Origin: Parasphaerochaeta coccoides DSM 17374
GTDB lineage: Bacteria; Spirochaetota; Spirochaetia; Sphaerochaetales; Sphaerochaetaceae
Assembly (NCBI RefSeq): GCF_000208385.1
Contig: NC_015436.1
Span: 1,860,001 to 1,924,000, forward strand
DNA: 64,000 nt
Reading direction: 5' to 3'
Shown one piece after another: positions 34,108-42,885 of the stretch (position 1 is the stretch's first letter; each line of letters starts with the position of its first letter). Position numbers and translations under genes: made by a program. The notes under the pieces were generated by a model. The model saw only the letters and a list, made by a program, of their open reading frames with translations, was not told the origin of the DNA and made no database searches.

Positions 34108-34986
34108 ATGGCTTTCCCTCCTCACGCGGTCGTCGTGACGGCGGCCGGGACAAGCGATAGATTCAGTATATCCAATGACGAAACCCTCTCCGTAAAAAAG
34201 GAATTTCTAACGATCGATGGCAAAACTGTCTTGTACCGGGCAGTTTCTCCTTTCATGGAGGTTCCAGGATGCCGCTTGCTTATCGTGACGTATCCGGAGG
34301 GTATGGAAGCGGATGTCGCCTATGCCCTTGATGACATCATGAACCAGAATCGTATTCCTCTCTTTCTGGTAACCGGTGGCAGGACAAGGCAGTCTTCCGT
34401 ACAGTGTGCCCTGGAGAGGATTGCGTCTTTGGACATTCCCATAGAATATGTAGCCATCCACGACGGAGCTCGCCCTTATGTGACTCCTCAGTTGGTCATA
34501 AACACATTGGCCATGGCTTCCGTGTTCGGCGGAGCCGCTCCTGTGATACCGGTAAATGACGCCCTCACGGAAGTGGATGAAAATGGCCTGATGCGCAACC
34601 ACATCCCCCGTGCCATGACACGAGCCATCCAGACACCCCAGATTTTCCGATTCACGGAAATACTTGAGGCGCACAGACAAGCTGCCCGTTCCGGACACTA
34701 CTCTTATGTAGATGATACCGAGATATACCAGGCGCATGGCGGCCATGTCTGCGCGTCGGAAGGCGACCGCGCCAACAGAAAGATTACCTGGCCGGAGGAC
34801 ATACCGGATTACGCCGCCCAAGTCGCCGCATACAGGGAGGCACGGGACAAGGGAAGGAAACAGATGAAAGCACTCCGTGACTTCGAGGCGCTTCGCACGC
34901 AGACCCGGATGGAAATAATAGCACACCAGCGGAATGCTGAAATCCACGGAGAAAACGGAGAAGACAATGAGCTTCAGGATAGGTAA
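34108..34986 (+). CDS. ispD: 2-C-methyl-D-erythritol 4-phosphate cytidylyltransferase
   Basis: 292 aa IspD of the non-mevalonate isoprenoid pathway, coupling CTP to MEP. The nucleotide loop is TAAGTSDRFS, the basic KKEF block follows, then IHDGARPYV and IQTPQIF, and DDTEIYQAHGG. About 60 extra residues at the C-terminus (charged, Arg/Glu-rich, from RKQMKALRDFEAL onward) exceed the usual ~230 aa. It begins 3 nt after carD and overlaps ispF by 20 bp. Confidence 0.92.
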   Translation: MAFPPHAVVVTAAGTSDRFSISNDETLSVKKEFLTIDGKTVLYRAVSPFMEVPGCRLLIVTYPEGMEADVAYALDDIMNQNRIPLFLVTGGRTRQSSVQCALERIASLDIPIEYVAIHDGARPYVTPQLVINTLAMASVFGGAAPVIPVNDALTEVDENGLMRNHIPRAMTRAIQTPQIFRFTEILEAHRQAARSGHYSYVDDTEIYQAHGGHVCASEGDRANRKITWPEDIPDYAAQVAAYREARDKGRKQMKALRDFEALRTQTRMEIIAHQRNAEIHGENGEDNELQDR

Positions 34987-35488
34987 CGGCTGGGATTTGC
35001 ATCGTCTGACCACTGGACGAAATCTCATGCTTGGCGGGGTTTTGATTCCTCATGACAAGGGAGAAGACGCACATTCTGATGGTGATGTCTTGATTCATGC
35101 CATCATTGACGCCCTGCTCGGTTCCATGGCAAAAGGGGACATAGGAAACCATTTCCCTCCCCATGACGACCGCTGGAAAGATGCCGACAGCAGCTATCTC
35201 CTGACTCTGGTCATGGAAACCCTGAAAGAAGAAGGTCTTTCTGTCGTGAACATCGACACCACTGTCATACTCCAGGAACCACATCTTCAACCGTATATTC
35301 TGGATATCAGGAAAACCCTTGCCCGCTTGATGGGGCTTTCTGTTTCCGTCATCTCCGTCAAAGCCAAGACAGCAGAACACATCTTGGGAGAACTTGGCAG
35401 CGGGGATGCGATAGAAGCCCAAGCAACCGTACTTGTCCATGTCATGGAAAAAACCAGGGAATTGGAAAATCCTGCGGAGACGCCATAA
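34967..35488 (+). CDS. ispF: 2-C-methyl-D-erythritol 2,4-cyclodiphosphate synthase
   Basis: 173 aa trimeric IspF that cyclises CDP-ME-2-phosphate with loss of CMP. Zinc ligands are visible in GWDLHR (Asp, His) and HSDGDVLIHA, with KAKTAEHLGELG-like substrate loop (KAKTAEHILGELGSGDAIEA). The N-terminal GHGxD of most enzymes reads GNGWD here. The ATG at 34967 has ACGGAG 6 nt upstream. Confidence 0.94.
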   Translation: MSFRIGNGWDLHRLTTGRNLMLGGVLIPHDKGEDAHSDGDVLIHAIIDALLGSMAKGDIGNHFPPHDDRWKDADSSYLLTLVMETLKEEGLSVVNIDTTVILQEPHLQPYILDIRKTLARLMGLSVSVISVKAKTAEHILGELGSGDAIEAQATVLVHVMEKTRELENPAETP

Positions 35489-35493
35489 GCTTC

Positions 35494-35531
35494 TCATAAA
35501 AACGACGGCCACCGGATTTCTCCCGTGACCG
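35494..35531 (-). terminator. Rho-independent terminator of the P-loop protein gene
   Basis: Minus-strand CGGTCACGGG and CCGGTGGCCG pair around a 6-nt loop, followed by TCGTTTTTATG, 30 nt after the stop at 35562. It also lies between the two convergent genes. Confidence 0.75.
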
Positions 35532-35561
35532 CCATCCGCACCCGATTCGCCTTACTTCATC

Positions 35562-36269
35562 TCATGCCTTTGCAATGAGCATTGTCTTGGGATCCAGAAC
35601 CACTCCCGTCGGCTTGGGGATGGTGATGCCATGGTTCTTCACCACATTCATGATCACTTTATCAATCTTCTCATCATAAATCAGGCCGATGAGAACATCA
35701 ATCTGACTCATGTACTTACGCACCGTTTCCGGCACACCGTACTCGTCAATATGGGTATCACTTTTCTCAGGAGATACCGCGAACCATGCTTCAAGATTGA
35801 GTTTCTTCACAAATGCCTTAATCTGATTCAAGTCGGTTTCCGACGCAAGCGTAAGCCTGTACCCGTCGAACAGTACGGCATCAGCCTTGAACGAACCATG
35901 GTCAATCAGTGTCTCCAGGCTGTTCAAAACTTTTTCAATAGGCATTTCCTGATTGAAATTCATTACGACACGATTGGCAAGGATTGATGAATATGTTTCA
36001 GAAGGATCATCAATTGGCTTGCCATCGGACAGTTCACGGAAAACCTCTTTGTACCAATTGACTACATGTTCGACATTCCCTGAAAAGGAAACGTGGATTA
36101 CTTGCTCGCCTTTGAAAAGTTTGTCAGTGGCCAACTGGACTAAGCACGCTGTCTTGCCTACACCATGACGGGATACCAAGACACCAAGATTACCACGCCC
36201 CAAACCGCCGCTGATAGACTCGTCAAAGACCCGAAGAGGGCTCAATTCAACCAACTCCTGGATTTCCAT
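35562..36269 (-). CDS. P-loop ATPase-like protein of unknown function
   Basis: 235 aa. Walker A is SRHGVGKTACLVQLA (about residues 31-45), with a likely Walker B DAVLFDGYRL; the RecA/KaiC-like layout fits a soluble ATPase. No domain gives a function. The ATG at 36269 has GGAGG 8 nt upstream, and an extended -10 (TGG-TATACT, 36309-36304) lies beyond. Single gene with its own terminator; conserved-hypothetical in character. Confidence 0.75.
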   Translation of the reverse strand: MEIQELVELSPLRVFDESISGGLGRGNLGVLVSRHGVGKTACLVQLATDKLFKGEQVIHVSFSGNVEHVVNWYKEVFRELSDGKPIDDPSETYSSILANRVVMNFNQEMPIEKVLNSLETLIDHGSFKADAVLFDGYRLTLASETDLNQIKAFVKKLNLEAWFAVSPEKSDTHIDEYGVPETVRKYMSQIDVLIGLIYDEKIDKVIMNVVKNHGITIPKPTGVVLDPKTMLIAKA

Positions 36270-36303
36270 AAGCAGTACCTCCATATCATTCTGTTGTTCC
36301 TCA

Positions 36304-36312
36304 AGTATACCA
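36304..36312 (-). promoter_or_regulatory. Extended -10 promoter of P-loop protein gene
   Basis: Minus-strand TGG-TATACT, hexamer 36309-36304, 35 nt before the chosen ATG. No clear -35. Confidence 0.4.
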
Positions 36313-36504
36313 TGAAACAAGACCGCTGAAAGAAAAATGTCGTCTTTCATCACCTTTCATTATCACCAATCTACCAGATATCATTTTCTTGCATGCAACA
36401 TTACTATCGGAAGATGCCATGTGAGTGCTGACAGTGACATTCAATATCCTATTGTTTAAAACAAGTAGTCTTTAGGACTGTGTTGTCAAGGGCATTTCGG
36501 ATTA

Positions 36505-36864
36505 AATTTTCCAGAAGAATTCAATCTCCATACGGTATTGCGGATGCCGCACAGCGTTTTCTCGCCCTACGCCGGTATTACGACCAACAGCCTTTTCTTC
36601 GAGCATTCCAAACCGACTGTGGAATGGTGGAACGACCGCAATGAAATCACAATAGACGGATTCGATAAGGCAAAACGGTACACGGTTCAAGAGCTTGTTG
36701 ACCGCAACTACAACATCGACCTCTGCGGATTCCCGCACGAGAAAGAAGAAATCCTGCCGCCTTGCGAATTGATTCAACAGTGTCAGGAAAAGCGGGCAAG
36801 CCTGAACGCAGACATTGACCGCATTCTCGCTGAAATTGAGACGATATTGGGGGTGCAAGCGTGA
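36505..36864 (+). pseudogene. C-terminal remnant of type I restriction methyltransferase HsdM
   Basis: About 118 codons with HsdM C-terminal similarity: FPEEFNLHTVLRMPHSVFSP (quoted to 20), then YAGITTNSLFFEHSKPT, WWNDRNE and DRNYNIDLCGFPHEKEE. The homology starts without a start codon, after a stop in frame at 36466-36468. All upstream parts, including the NPPY catalytic motif, are missing. The stretch between SKPT and WWNDR is about 25-30 residues shorter than in intact HsdM, suggesting an internal in-frame deletion. Confidence 0.8.
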
Positions 36865-37250
36865 AGAAGAAAGAGAAATCAAATCTGCCGATGATTCATA
36901 GCTCGACGGCTGAGTACCTTACCTTCGTGGCGGCGACGGGCGACACACCGGACAACGTGGAGATGCGCTACCAAGACGAAAACATTTGGCTTACTCAAAA
37001 GATGATGGCGGCGTTGTATGATGTAAGCGTGGCCGCAGTCAATCAGCATATCAAGCGTATTTACCCCGATGGCGAGCTTGAGCCGGGGGCAACTATTAAG
37101 AAATACTTAATAGTTCAAACCGAGGGAACACGGCAAGTAGAGAGGGAAATCGATCACTATAATCTCCAAATGATTATCGCTGTCGGTTTCAAGGTGAACA
37201 ACGAACGCGCTGTGCGTTTCCGCAAATGGGCGGATGCGCTATGCTTTTAG
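36861..37250 (+). pseudogene. N-terminal remnant of RhuM-family virulence protein
   Basis: 129 codons matching the N-terminal half of RhuM (COG3943): VEMRYQDENIWLTQKMMAAL, then VSVAAVNQHIKRIYPDGEL and HYNLQMIIAVGFKVNNERA. The full family is about 330 aa. After FRKWA the frame diverges and stops. rhuM is often found inside hsdM-hsdS loci, so this and the hsdM piece are two ends of one collapsed type I restriction island. The ATGA-type overlap with the hsdM stop is preserved. Confidence 0.78.
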
Positions 37251-37310
37251 TGGTTCCCTGAATCGGATTATCCGAAGTACCCTTTACAGCATAGCTCTTT
37301 GAGCAAATAC

Positions 37311-37355
37311 TGATAAAACAAAAGAGGTTTTCCCGTACATGCCGGAAAAACCTCC
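37311..37355 (-). terminator. Rho-independent terminator of fusA
   Basis: On the minus strand GAGGTTTTTCCGG pairs with the opposite arm (37324-37354, about 11 bp, 7-nt loop) and is followed by TCTTTTGTTTTATC. It begins 23 nt after the fusA stop. Confidence 0.8.
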
Positions 37356-37377
37356 CATAAAAAGAACAAGGATTGCT

Positions 37378-39495
37378 TTATTTCTGTTCCGCTTTCCTTT
37401 TTTCCTGATACTTCTTCTTCAATTCCTCGGAAACTCCCTGAGGAACACGACCATACTTGGCGACCTCCATGGCAAATTCCGCCTTACCTTGGGTAAGGGA
37501 ACGCAGAACCGTGGAATATCCGAACATCTCTGAAAGAGGAACTTCCGCCTCGACCTGACAGTTGTTGTTATCCTCGGAAGAACTGATGATCACACCACGA
37601 CGCTGGTTGATGCTGCCGAAGATGTTTCCCTGGAACTCCGTAGGACCTTCGACGGACACCTTCATGATAGGCTCAAGGATAATTGGCTTGGCCTTGTCAT
37701 AAACCTCACGGAAAGCACCGAGCGCCGCAGTCTGGAACGCCATGTCAGAAGAATCGACCGGATGCCATGCGCCATCATTGACAAGAGCGCGGACACCAAC
37801 GACAGGGAATCCAACCTGGGTTCCTTTCTTGATTGCAGTCTGGAAGCCCTTGTCGCAGGACGGGATGTACTCGGTAGGAATAGATCCTCCCTTGACCTCG
37901 TTGACGAACTCGTAGTCCTTCGGTTCTCCCTTCTCGTTGGTCTCGCCTTCAGCAATTGGCTCGATGTAACCGGCAACACGGGCATACTGTCCTGAACCAC
38001 CCGTCTGCTTCTTGTGGGTATAGTTGAACTCCGCCCGCTGGCTGATCGCTTCACGATACGCGACTTCCGGCTGCCCTATCTCGACCTCTGCCTTATATTC
38101 ACGCTTCATGCGCTCAATGTAAACTTCAAGGTGCAACTCCCCCATCCCCTTGATGATTGTCTGATTGGACTCAGGATCAACATAGGTCTGGAAGGTCGGA
38201 TCTTCCTTGGTAAAGCGGTTCAACGCCTTTGCCATATTGTCAGCCGCTTTCTTATCCACCGGCTTGATTGCCAGGCTGATGACAGGATTGGGAACATACA
38301 TGGAACTCAGCGAATAGTTCAACGATGGGTGGCAGAACGTATCACCGCTGGCACAGTCAATACCGAACAACGCCGCGATTTCACCGCATCCTGCTTCATC
38401 GATATCTTCCATGGAAGCCGCATGCATCTTGATCAGACGGCCTACCTTGAACTTACGTCTCGTGCGGGTGTTGACCAATTCATCGCCCTTGCGAATCTTG
38501 CCTTGGTAGATGCGGATATACGTCAACTGACCATACTGTCCGTCCTCAAGCTTGAAGCCCAGGATGACAGGAGGCTTGGACTCATCGGATTCCAGGATGA
38601 CCTCTGCTTCTTTCTTATCCAAGTCCAGTGCCTTGTTGACGACATCGGTCGGTTTGGGAAGATAAGCAAGGACTCCGTCAAGCAAAGGCTGGATGCCCTT
38701 GTTCTTGTAAGCGGAACCGACAAACACAGGGACAAGCTCAAGAGCCAAGGTTCCTTTGCGGACGGCATCCACAATCAAGTCCTCGGTCACTCGGTCTTCA
38801 AGCATCGCCTCCATCAACTCATCGCTAAACAAGGAAACGGAATCAAGCATTTCCTCACGCTTGGCTTGAGCCTCGGCAAGCAGGTCAGCAGGAATCTCGG
38901 CTTCCCGTTGCTGATCCATGTTGGGGCCTTCATCAAAATAATATGCCTTCATGCGAACCAGATCCACAACACCCTGGAGTTTGTCTTCAAGGCCAATGGG
39001 AATCTCAAGGAAAACGGCATTAAGCCCCAGCTTGTCAATCAACTGGAGGCGGACACGGTACGGGTTGGCCCCGGTGCGGTCGCACTTGTTGATGAATGCA
39101 ATGCGGGGGATGTTGTAACGTTTCATCTGGCGGTCAACGGTGATGGACTGGGACTGGACGCCAGCAACGGCGCACAGGATCATGATGGCTCCATCAAGCA
39201 CGCGCAGGGAGCGTTCGACCTCAATGGTAAAGTCAACGTGTCCCGGAGTGTCAATAATGTTGATCTCGTGCCCTTTCCACGTGACGTTCGTGGCAGCGGA
39301 GGCAATGGTGATGCCTCTTTCCCTTTCCAGCTCCATGCTGTCCATGGTCGCGCCGACACCGTCCTTGCCACGGACTTCATGAATAGCGTGAATCTTGTTG
39401 CAATAGTAGAGGATGCGCTCGGAAAGCGTTGTTTTCCCTGAGTCGATGTGTGCGCTAATACCGATATTCCTCATCAAATTCATGTCATTGATCAT
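37378..39495 (-). CDS. fusA: Elongation factor G, mitochondrial EFG1-like type
   Basis: 705 aa translational GTPase that moves tRNA and mRNA through the ribosome. G1 is [10 protein letters not shown]2 RERGIT, G3 DTPGHVDF and G4 NKCDR. Switch I region reads [19 protein letters not shown], the pattern of mitochondrial EFG1 and of the spirochaete 'spd' EF-G group rather than the E. coli HEGAATMDxM. Such bacteria often have a second EF-G for ribosome recycling (family knowledge). GAGAGG lies 6 nt before ATG 39495. It stands alone, away from rps12-rps7. Confidence 0.94.
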   Translation of the reverse strand: MINDMNLMRNIGISAHIDSGKTTLSERILYYCNKIHAIHEVRGKDGVGATMDSMELERERGITIASAATNVTWKGHEINIIDTPGHVDFTIEVERSLRVLDGAIMILCAVAGVQSQSITVDRQMKRYNIPRIAFINKCDRTGANPYRVRLQLIDKLGLNAVFLEIPIGLEDKLQGVVDLVRMKAYYFDEGPNMDQQREAEIPADLLAEAQAKREEMLDSVSLFSDELMEAMLEDRVTEDLIVDAVRKGTLALELVPVFVGSAYKNKGIQPLLDGVLAYLPKPTDVVNKALDLDKKEAEVILESDESKPPVILGFKLEDGQYGQLTYIRIYQGKIRKGDELVNTRTRRKFKVGRLIKMHAASMEDIDEAGCGEIAALFGIDCASGDTFCHPSLNYSLSSMYVPNPVISLAIKPVDKKAADNMAKALNRFTKEDPTFQTYVDPESNQTIIKGMGELHLEVYIERMKREYKAEVEIGQPEVAYREAISQRAEFNYTHKKQTGGSGQYARVAGYIEPIAEGETNEKGEPKDYEFVNEVKGGSIPTEYIPSCDKGFQTAIKKGTQVGFPVVGVRALVNDGAWHPVDSSDMAFQTAALGAFREVYDKAKPIILEPIMKVSVEGPTEFQGNIFGSINQRRGVIISSSEDNNNCQVEAEVPLSEMFGYSTVLRSLTQGKAEFAMEVAKYGRVPQGVSEELKKKYQEKRKAEQK

Positions 39496-39676
39496 ATAAA
39501 ACCTCTCATCAGAAACTTACGGGACCTCGACCTTCTTTCCGGGCATCCGGCCACCATCCCGGCGCCCACGGAAAAAATACCTTCACGGCATATGACCGAG
39601 GTCTTCCTGCGGATTCATTCCTTTTTCAGGGGAGCAACGCACAGGACACGCTTTTTACCCAAGCGTACAGCGTGCA

Positions 39677-39705
39677 ATACTACAATAAATTGATTAAATA
39701 TTCAA
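39677..39705 (-). promoter_or_regulatory. Promoter of fusA
   Basis: Minus-strand TTGAAT (39705-39700) and TAGTAT (39682-39677), spacer 17 bp. It predicts a 5' leader of about 175 nt. Confidence 0.5.
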
Positions 39706-40020
39706 TCCACAAACAGTAAGGAATATATGAATATCCATCGGATGTCCTGTGGACGGATATAACCACTTTTCGAGAAATTTCTCCAGATGAGAAAATACTG
39801 CTGTATGCCAAAGAAAGCAAGCATCGGTTTCCTTCATGGGGGATGAATTTCCAAACCCCCATTGTCACCGCATTGAGCCGTAAAAAGTCTTGTAAAAAAC
39901 GAATATTGACCTCCCTGAATGCTTGATACGCTGTTCCCTTCCTCTGTAGAATTACTCGATTCATTCAATGACATACATGCCAAACCCGTGGTGACACGGC
40001 AAGGACGAAGGAGTGCGCAT
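39706..40020. other. Intergenic region between fusA and NCS2 permease
   Basis: Non-coding. A promoter candidate for the permease is TTGATA (39923-39928) with TGTAGAAT (-10 39947-39952), spacer 18 bp. Its leader has a small CCGTG-GTGA-CACGG hairpin (about 39988-40001). I saw no purine riboswitch core. Confidence 0.45.
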
Positions 40021-41358
40021 ATGGCAGAAAGCCACACGAAATCGGGATTCTGGGGTATCCTTGGGTTCACCAAGGGAACATCGAACGATGGACTGCTTCC
40101 TTCGGAGGCTCCTGGCCTTGGACGGTTGTTTCTTCTCGCCCTCCAGCAGTTCATTGTCATGTTCCCCGCTACGGTGCTGGTCGCCATTCTCACAGGCTTC
40201 CATGTCTCGACCACAATCTTTGCCAGCGGACTGGCAACCCTGAGCTTCCTCTTGGTTACCAGAGGACAGATACCACTTTATTATGGCAGCTCCTTCTCTT
40301 ATATCGCCGCCATCGTGGCTATCACCGGAGGGGGGCACGCCGGAGGCTATGCTCCCGATCATCTGATTGGACAGGCACAGTTCGGCATCATGATGAGCGG
40401 CCTCGTGTCAATCTTCATTGGCCTGCTGGTCAACAAGCTCGGTTTCAAAAGAATCGAGAAGTTCCTTCCCCCGACAGTCACAGGACCTATTGCCATGATC
40501 ATAGGCGTCTCCTTGATGGGTACAGCCCTGTCACAGGCTTCCGAGGGATGGATTGTCAGCTTGGTCACGCTGCTTGCGACCATAGTGTTCTCCGTCACGC
40601 TCAAGGGGGTTCTGGGACAACTTCCCATCCTCTTTGGCATCCTTGTCGGATACATAGTCGCCCTCATCACAGGACAGGTCGATTTCTCTGCGGTGAACCA
40701 GACAGCATTCTTCGTCTCTCCTCATTTCACTCTTCCCATTCCTACATGGTCGGCGATTCTGGCAATCATGCCCATAGCGGTAGCCACCATCCCCGAATCC
40801 ACCGCCCATCTTTTCCAGATTGACATTTATGTCAACAACCTGACAAAGAAACGCGGAGTACCGGAAATCAGACTGTCGGACAAGCTGGGCACGAACCTGG
40901 TCGGAGACGGCATCGGCGACATTGTGAGCGCGGCATTCGGAGGACCTGCCGGAACCAACTACGGCGAAAACATCTCCACCATGGCCATCACCCGCATCTT
41001 CTCCGTACCGGTTCTGATAGCTGCTGGCGTACTCGCCATCATCATCAGTTTCTTCGGCAAGTTCAGCGCCTTGGTCAATACCATTCCCACGGCTGTAATC
41101 GGAGGGTTGTCCGTCTATCTCTTCGGCGTCATCGCAGTGCAGGGAATAGGCATCATTGTGGAGAAGAAAGTAGACCTGTTTGACAACCGTTCCCTGGCTG
41201 TCATCTCATCCATTTTGGTAATTGGCATAGGAGGAAGTTTTGCCTTCCCCAATGGCATGATTCCCTTCTTCGGCATGGAACTTCCCGCCATTGCAACGGC
41301 GGCCATCTGGGGTATCCTGCTGAACGCGGTACTGCTGTTGACCAAAAAAGACGCGTAA
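40021..41358 (+). CDS. NCS2-family purine/uracil permease
   Basis: 445 aa, about fourteen membrane helices, UraA/UapA fold. Family blocks are YYGSSFSYIAAI (helix 3), PIAVATIPESTAHL with the substrate-binding Glu (helix 8) and GGPAGTNYGENISTMAITRI (the NYGENxGxxAxT-like signature of xanthine/uracil carriers). It probably imports a nucleobase by proton symport. AAGGAG lies 7 nt before ATG 40021; a longer frame to 39919 is unlikely. Confidence 0.92.
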   Translation: MAESHTKSGFWGILGFTKGTSNDGLLPSEAPGLGRLFLLALQQFIVMFPATVLVAILTGFHVSTTIFASGLATLSFLLVTRGQIPLYYGSSFSYIAAIVAITGGGHAGGYAPDHLIGQAQFGIMMSGLVSIFIGLLVNKLGFKRIEKFLPPTVTGPIAMIIGVSLMGTALSQASEGWIVSLVTLLATIVFSVTLKGVLGQLPILFGILVGYIVALITGQVDFSAVNQTAFFVSPHFTLPIPTWSAILAIMPIAVATIPESTAHLFQIDIYVNNLTKKRGVPEIRLSDKLGTNLVGDGIGDIVSAAFGGPAGTNYGENISTMAITRIFSVPVLIAAGVLAIIISFFGKFSALVNTIPTAVIGGLSVYLFGVIAVQGIGIIVEKKVDLFDNRSLAVISSILVIGIGGSFAFPNGMIPFFGMELPAIATAAIWGILLNAVLLLTKKDA

Positions 41359-41406
41359 CACGCTTTCATAAAAGGCAAAATGACGCAAAGGATATAGTGG
41401 AAAATA

Positions 41407-41458
41407 CCAGCGCACGCACCCAACACTTAACAGGGCGTTCCGTTGCGCTGGTTTGTTT
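41407..41458 (+). terminator. Candidate terminator of NCS2 permease gene
   Basis: CCAGCGCA (41407-41414) and TGCGCTGG (41444-41451) form a perfect 8-bp stem with a 29-nt inner region, followed by TTTGTTT. Confidence 0.5.
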
Positions 41459-41732
41459 CCTCCTGCCACTCCCCATGAAGGTGACCGCCTGACCAAGGTC
41501 ATGATGAGTCAACCAACCTCTTTTGCATGAAAACCCCCTCTGTAGTGCGTTTTCTGGGTATAGTGGTTATTTTTAACCATCAGAGCCGTTGGTTCATCCT
41601 GACTATTCCGTCTTGTCTTTTCTCCTTCAAAAACCACAAATTTTGATTGATTCCTACTATAGGAACGGCCTGACTGTTTCCCTATCCTTTATATGACACC
41701 TTTTCCATACCACGGTGTCATGGAGGGCCGAT
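41459..41732. other. Intergenic region before acyl-ACP thioesterase
   Basis: No gene seen. It contains a TATATG word at about 41692 that may serve as a -10 but has no matching -35. Confidence 0.4.
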
Positions 41733-42590
41733 ATGGCGGTAGTCCTGAACAAAGACAATGTACTGAGAATGAAATTCATGACAGGCATGCATAACACAGA
41801 TCCTTTCTTCGTCGCTCGTGAGGAATATCTCTTTCAGATGATGCAGGAAGCAACGAACATCCATGCCCATTTGCGCCAGAGCGATCTTCCTGCCTTGCAG
41901 AGGGAAGGCCACACATGGGTCATTGCACGGGCACAGATGAAAATTGACGCCTACAACCTGTGGACACAGGACGTACATGTGAATACATGGGCACAGGAAC
42001 CTGAACTGTTCTACTTCCCCAGGGTGACTACGGCAAGCGCAAGCTGTGGAAAACCGTTGTTCACCGCCGTCTGCTGGTGGGTGGTACTCGACCTTGCCAC
42101 ATCCCGTCCAATCCAACCTTCTGACATGATTGCACGCTTTGGACTGCCTCCTCATGACGAAACACATCCTCGTTTTCCTGCTCGGTACAAACGTTTCAGG
42201 GCAAATACGACTCCTGAAATCATCCCCCTCCACACCTGTACGCCTGTACCTCGTTATGAGGATACGGACAGCAACAACCACATAAACAATGTTTCCTATG
42301 TACAATGGATGCTGGACTCCCTGCACCGGGAATTCCGTGACACCTACAAGGCGGTGGACATGGATGTATTCTGGCTTCAACAAGTCTATCTGGGTGACAG
42401 GCTCACCATGTGTTCTGGTCCTGCCAGGGAAGCAGCCCAGAATCCTGACGTCCCTCATTATTACCATTATCTGACCCGCACGGAGGCAGACGGAAACAAG
42501 AGCTTGGTCTGGGCGGCTGAAAGCCAATGGAACAGGCGGACAAATCTTATCCATGAAACTGATTCCAAGCGTTTAGGCTGGAATGAGTAG
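41733..42590 (+). CDS. Acyl-ACP thioesterase (FatA/FatB family)
   Basis: 285 aa tandem hot-dog protein that releases free fatty acids from acyl-ACP. The N-terminal hot-dog holds the EATNIHAHL block and the C-terminal hot-dog DTDSNNHINNVSYVQW with the Asn/His catalytic pair, the hallmark of plant FatA/B and bacterial TEs. GGAGGG lies 5 nt before ATG 41733; a GTG at 41715 is an alternative. Such enzymes in anaerobes set the free fatty-acid pool. Confidence 0.88.
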   Translation: MAVVLNKDNVLRMKFMTGMHNTDPFFVAREEYLFQMMQEATNIHAHLRQSDLPALQREGHTWVIARAQMKIDAYNLWTQDVHVNTWAQEPELFYFPRVTTASASCGKPLFTAVCWWVVLDLATSRPIQPSDMIARFGLPPHDETHPRFPARYKRFRANTTPEIIPLHTCTPVPRYEDTDSNNHINNVSYVQWMLDSLHREFRDTYKAVDMDVFWLQQVYLGDRLTMCSGPAREAAQNPDVPHYYHYLTRTEADGNKSLVWAAESQWNRRTNLIHETDSKRLGWNE

Positions 42591-42676
42591 TGTCAAATTT
42601 CCCTAATTTTCTCTCGGAGCGGGTCAAGGCTTCGAATATCGTCTGCCAGAGAGGGATAGCGCATCTGAATATTTCG

Positions 42677-42705
42677 TTGTTTCCATCGTTTGTCAGTGGT
42701 ATAAC
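42677..42705 (+). promoter_or_regulatory. Promoter upstream of aldolase gene
   Basis: TTGTTT (42677-42682) and TATAAC (42700-42705), 17 bp apart. It could start a transcript at about 42712, just before a 52-codon frame, and serve fda with a 170-nt leader. Confidence 0.5.
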
Positions 42706-42714
42706 AATTATACG

Positions 42715-42873
42715 ATGATTTATGTGGATTTTATCGTACGTGCTGGAGCATTCATCATTGTCGGAGTTCCTTTGTTTGTTGTTTGCGTCGAGTTTGGCAT
42801 TGATTATATAGCAACCGGGAAAAAGAAAGATAACGATAAGAAAAATAGCAATGAGTATCCTGCGGGAAGATGA
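42715..42873 (+). CDS. Possible 52-aa single-pass membrane peptide
   Basis: Short frame directly upstream of the aldolase gene. Predicted product has an N-terminal hydrophobic segment (AFIIVGVPLFVVCVEFGI) and a Lys/Asp/Asn-rich hydrophilic tail. It starts 9 nt after a TATAAC -10 with no ribosome site and ends 12 nt before the fda ATG, with the fda Shine-Dalgarno AAGGAGG immediately after its stop. It may be a real small protein or a leader frame affecting fda. A longer minus-strand frame over the same bases (42547-42915) is less convincing. Confidence 0.4.
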   Translation: MIYVDFIVRAGAFIIVGVPLFVVCVEFGIDYIATGKKKDNDKKNSNEYPAGR

Positions 42874-42885
42874 AGGAGGCATATC

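Noticed and set aside
38014-39441. 475-codon open frame antisense to fusA
   Set aside because: It mirrors a highly conserved gene in another frame, has no family motif and no ribosome site; codon bias of fusA explains the openness.
39706-40020. Possible purine riboswitch in front of the NCS2 permease
   Set aside because: No conserved purine-riboswitch core or three-way junction could be recognised; only a 5-bp hairpin is seen.
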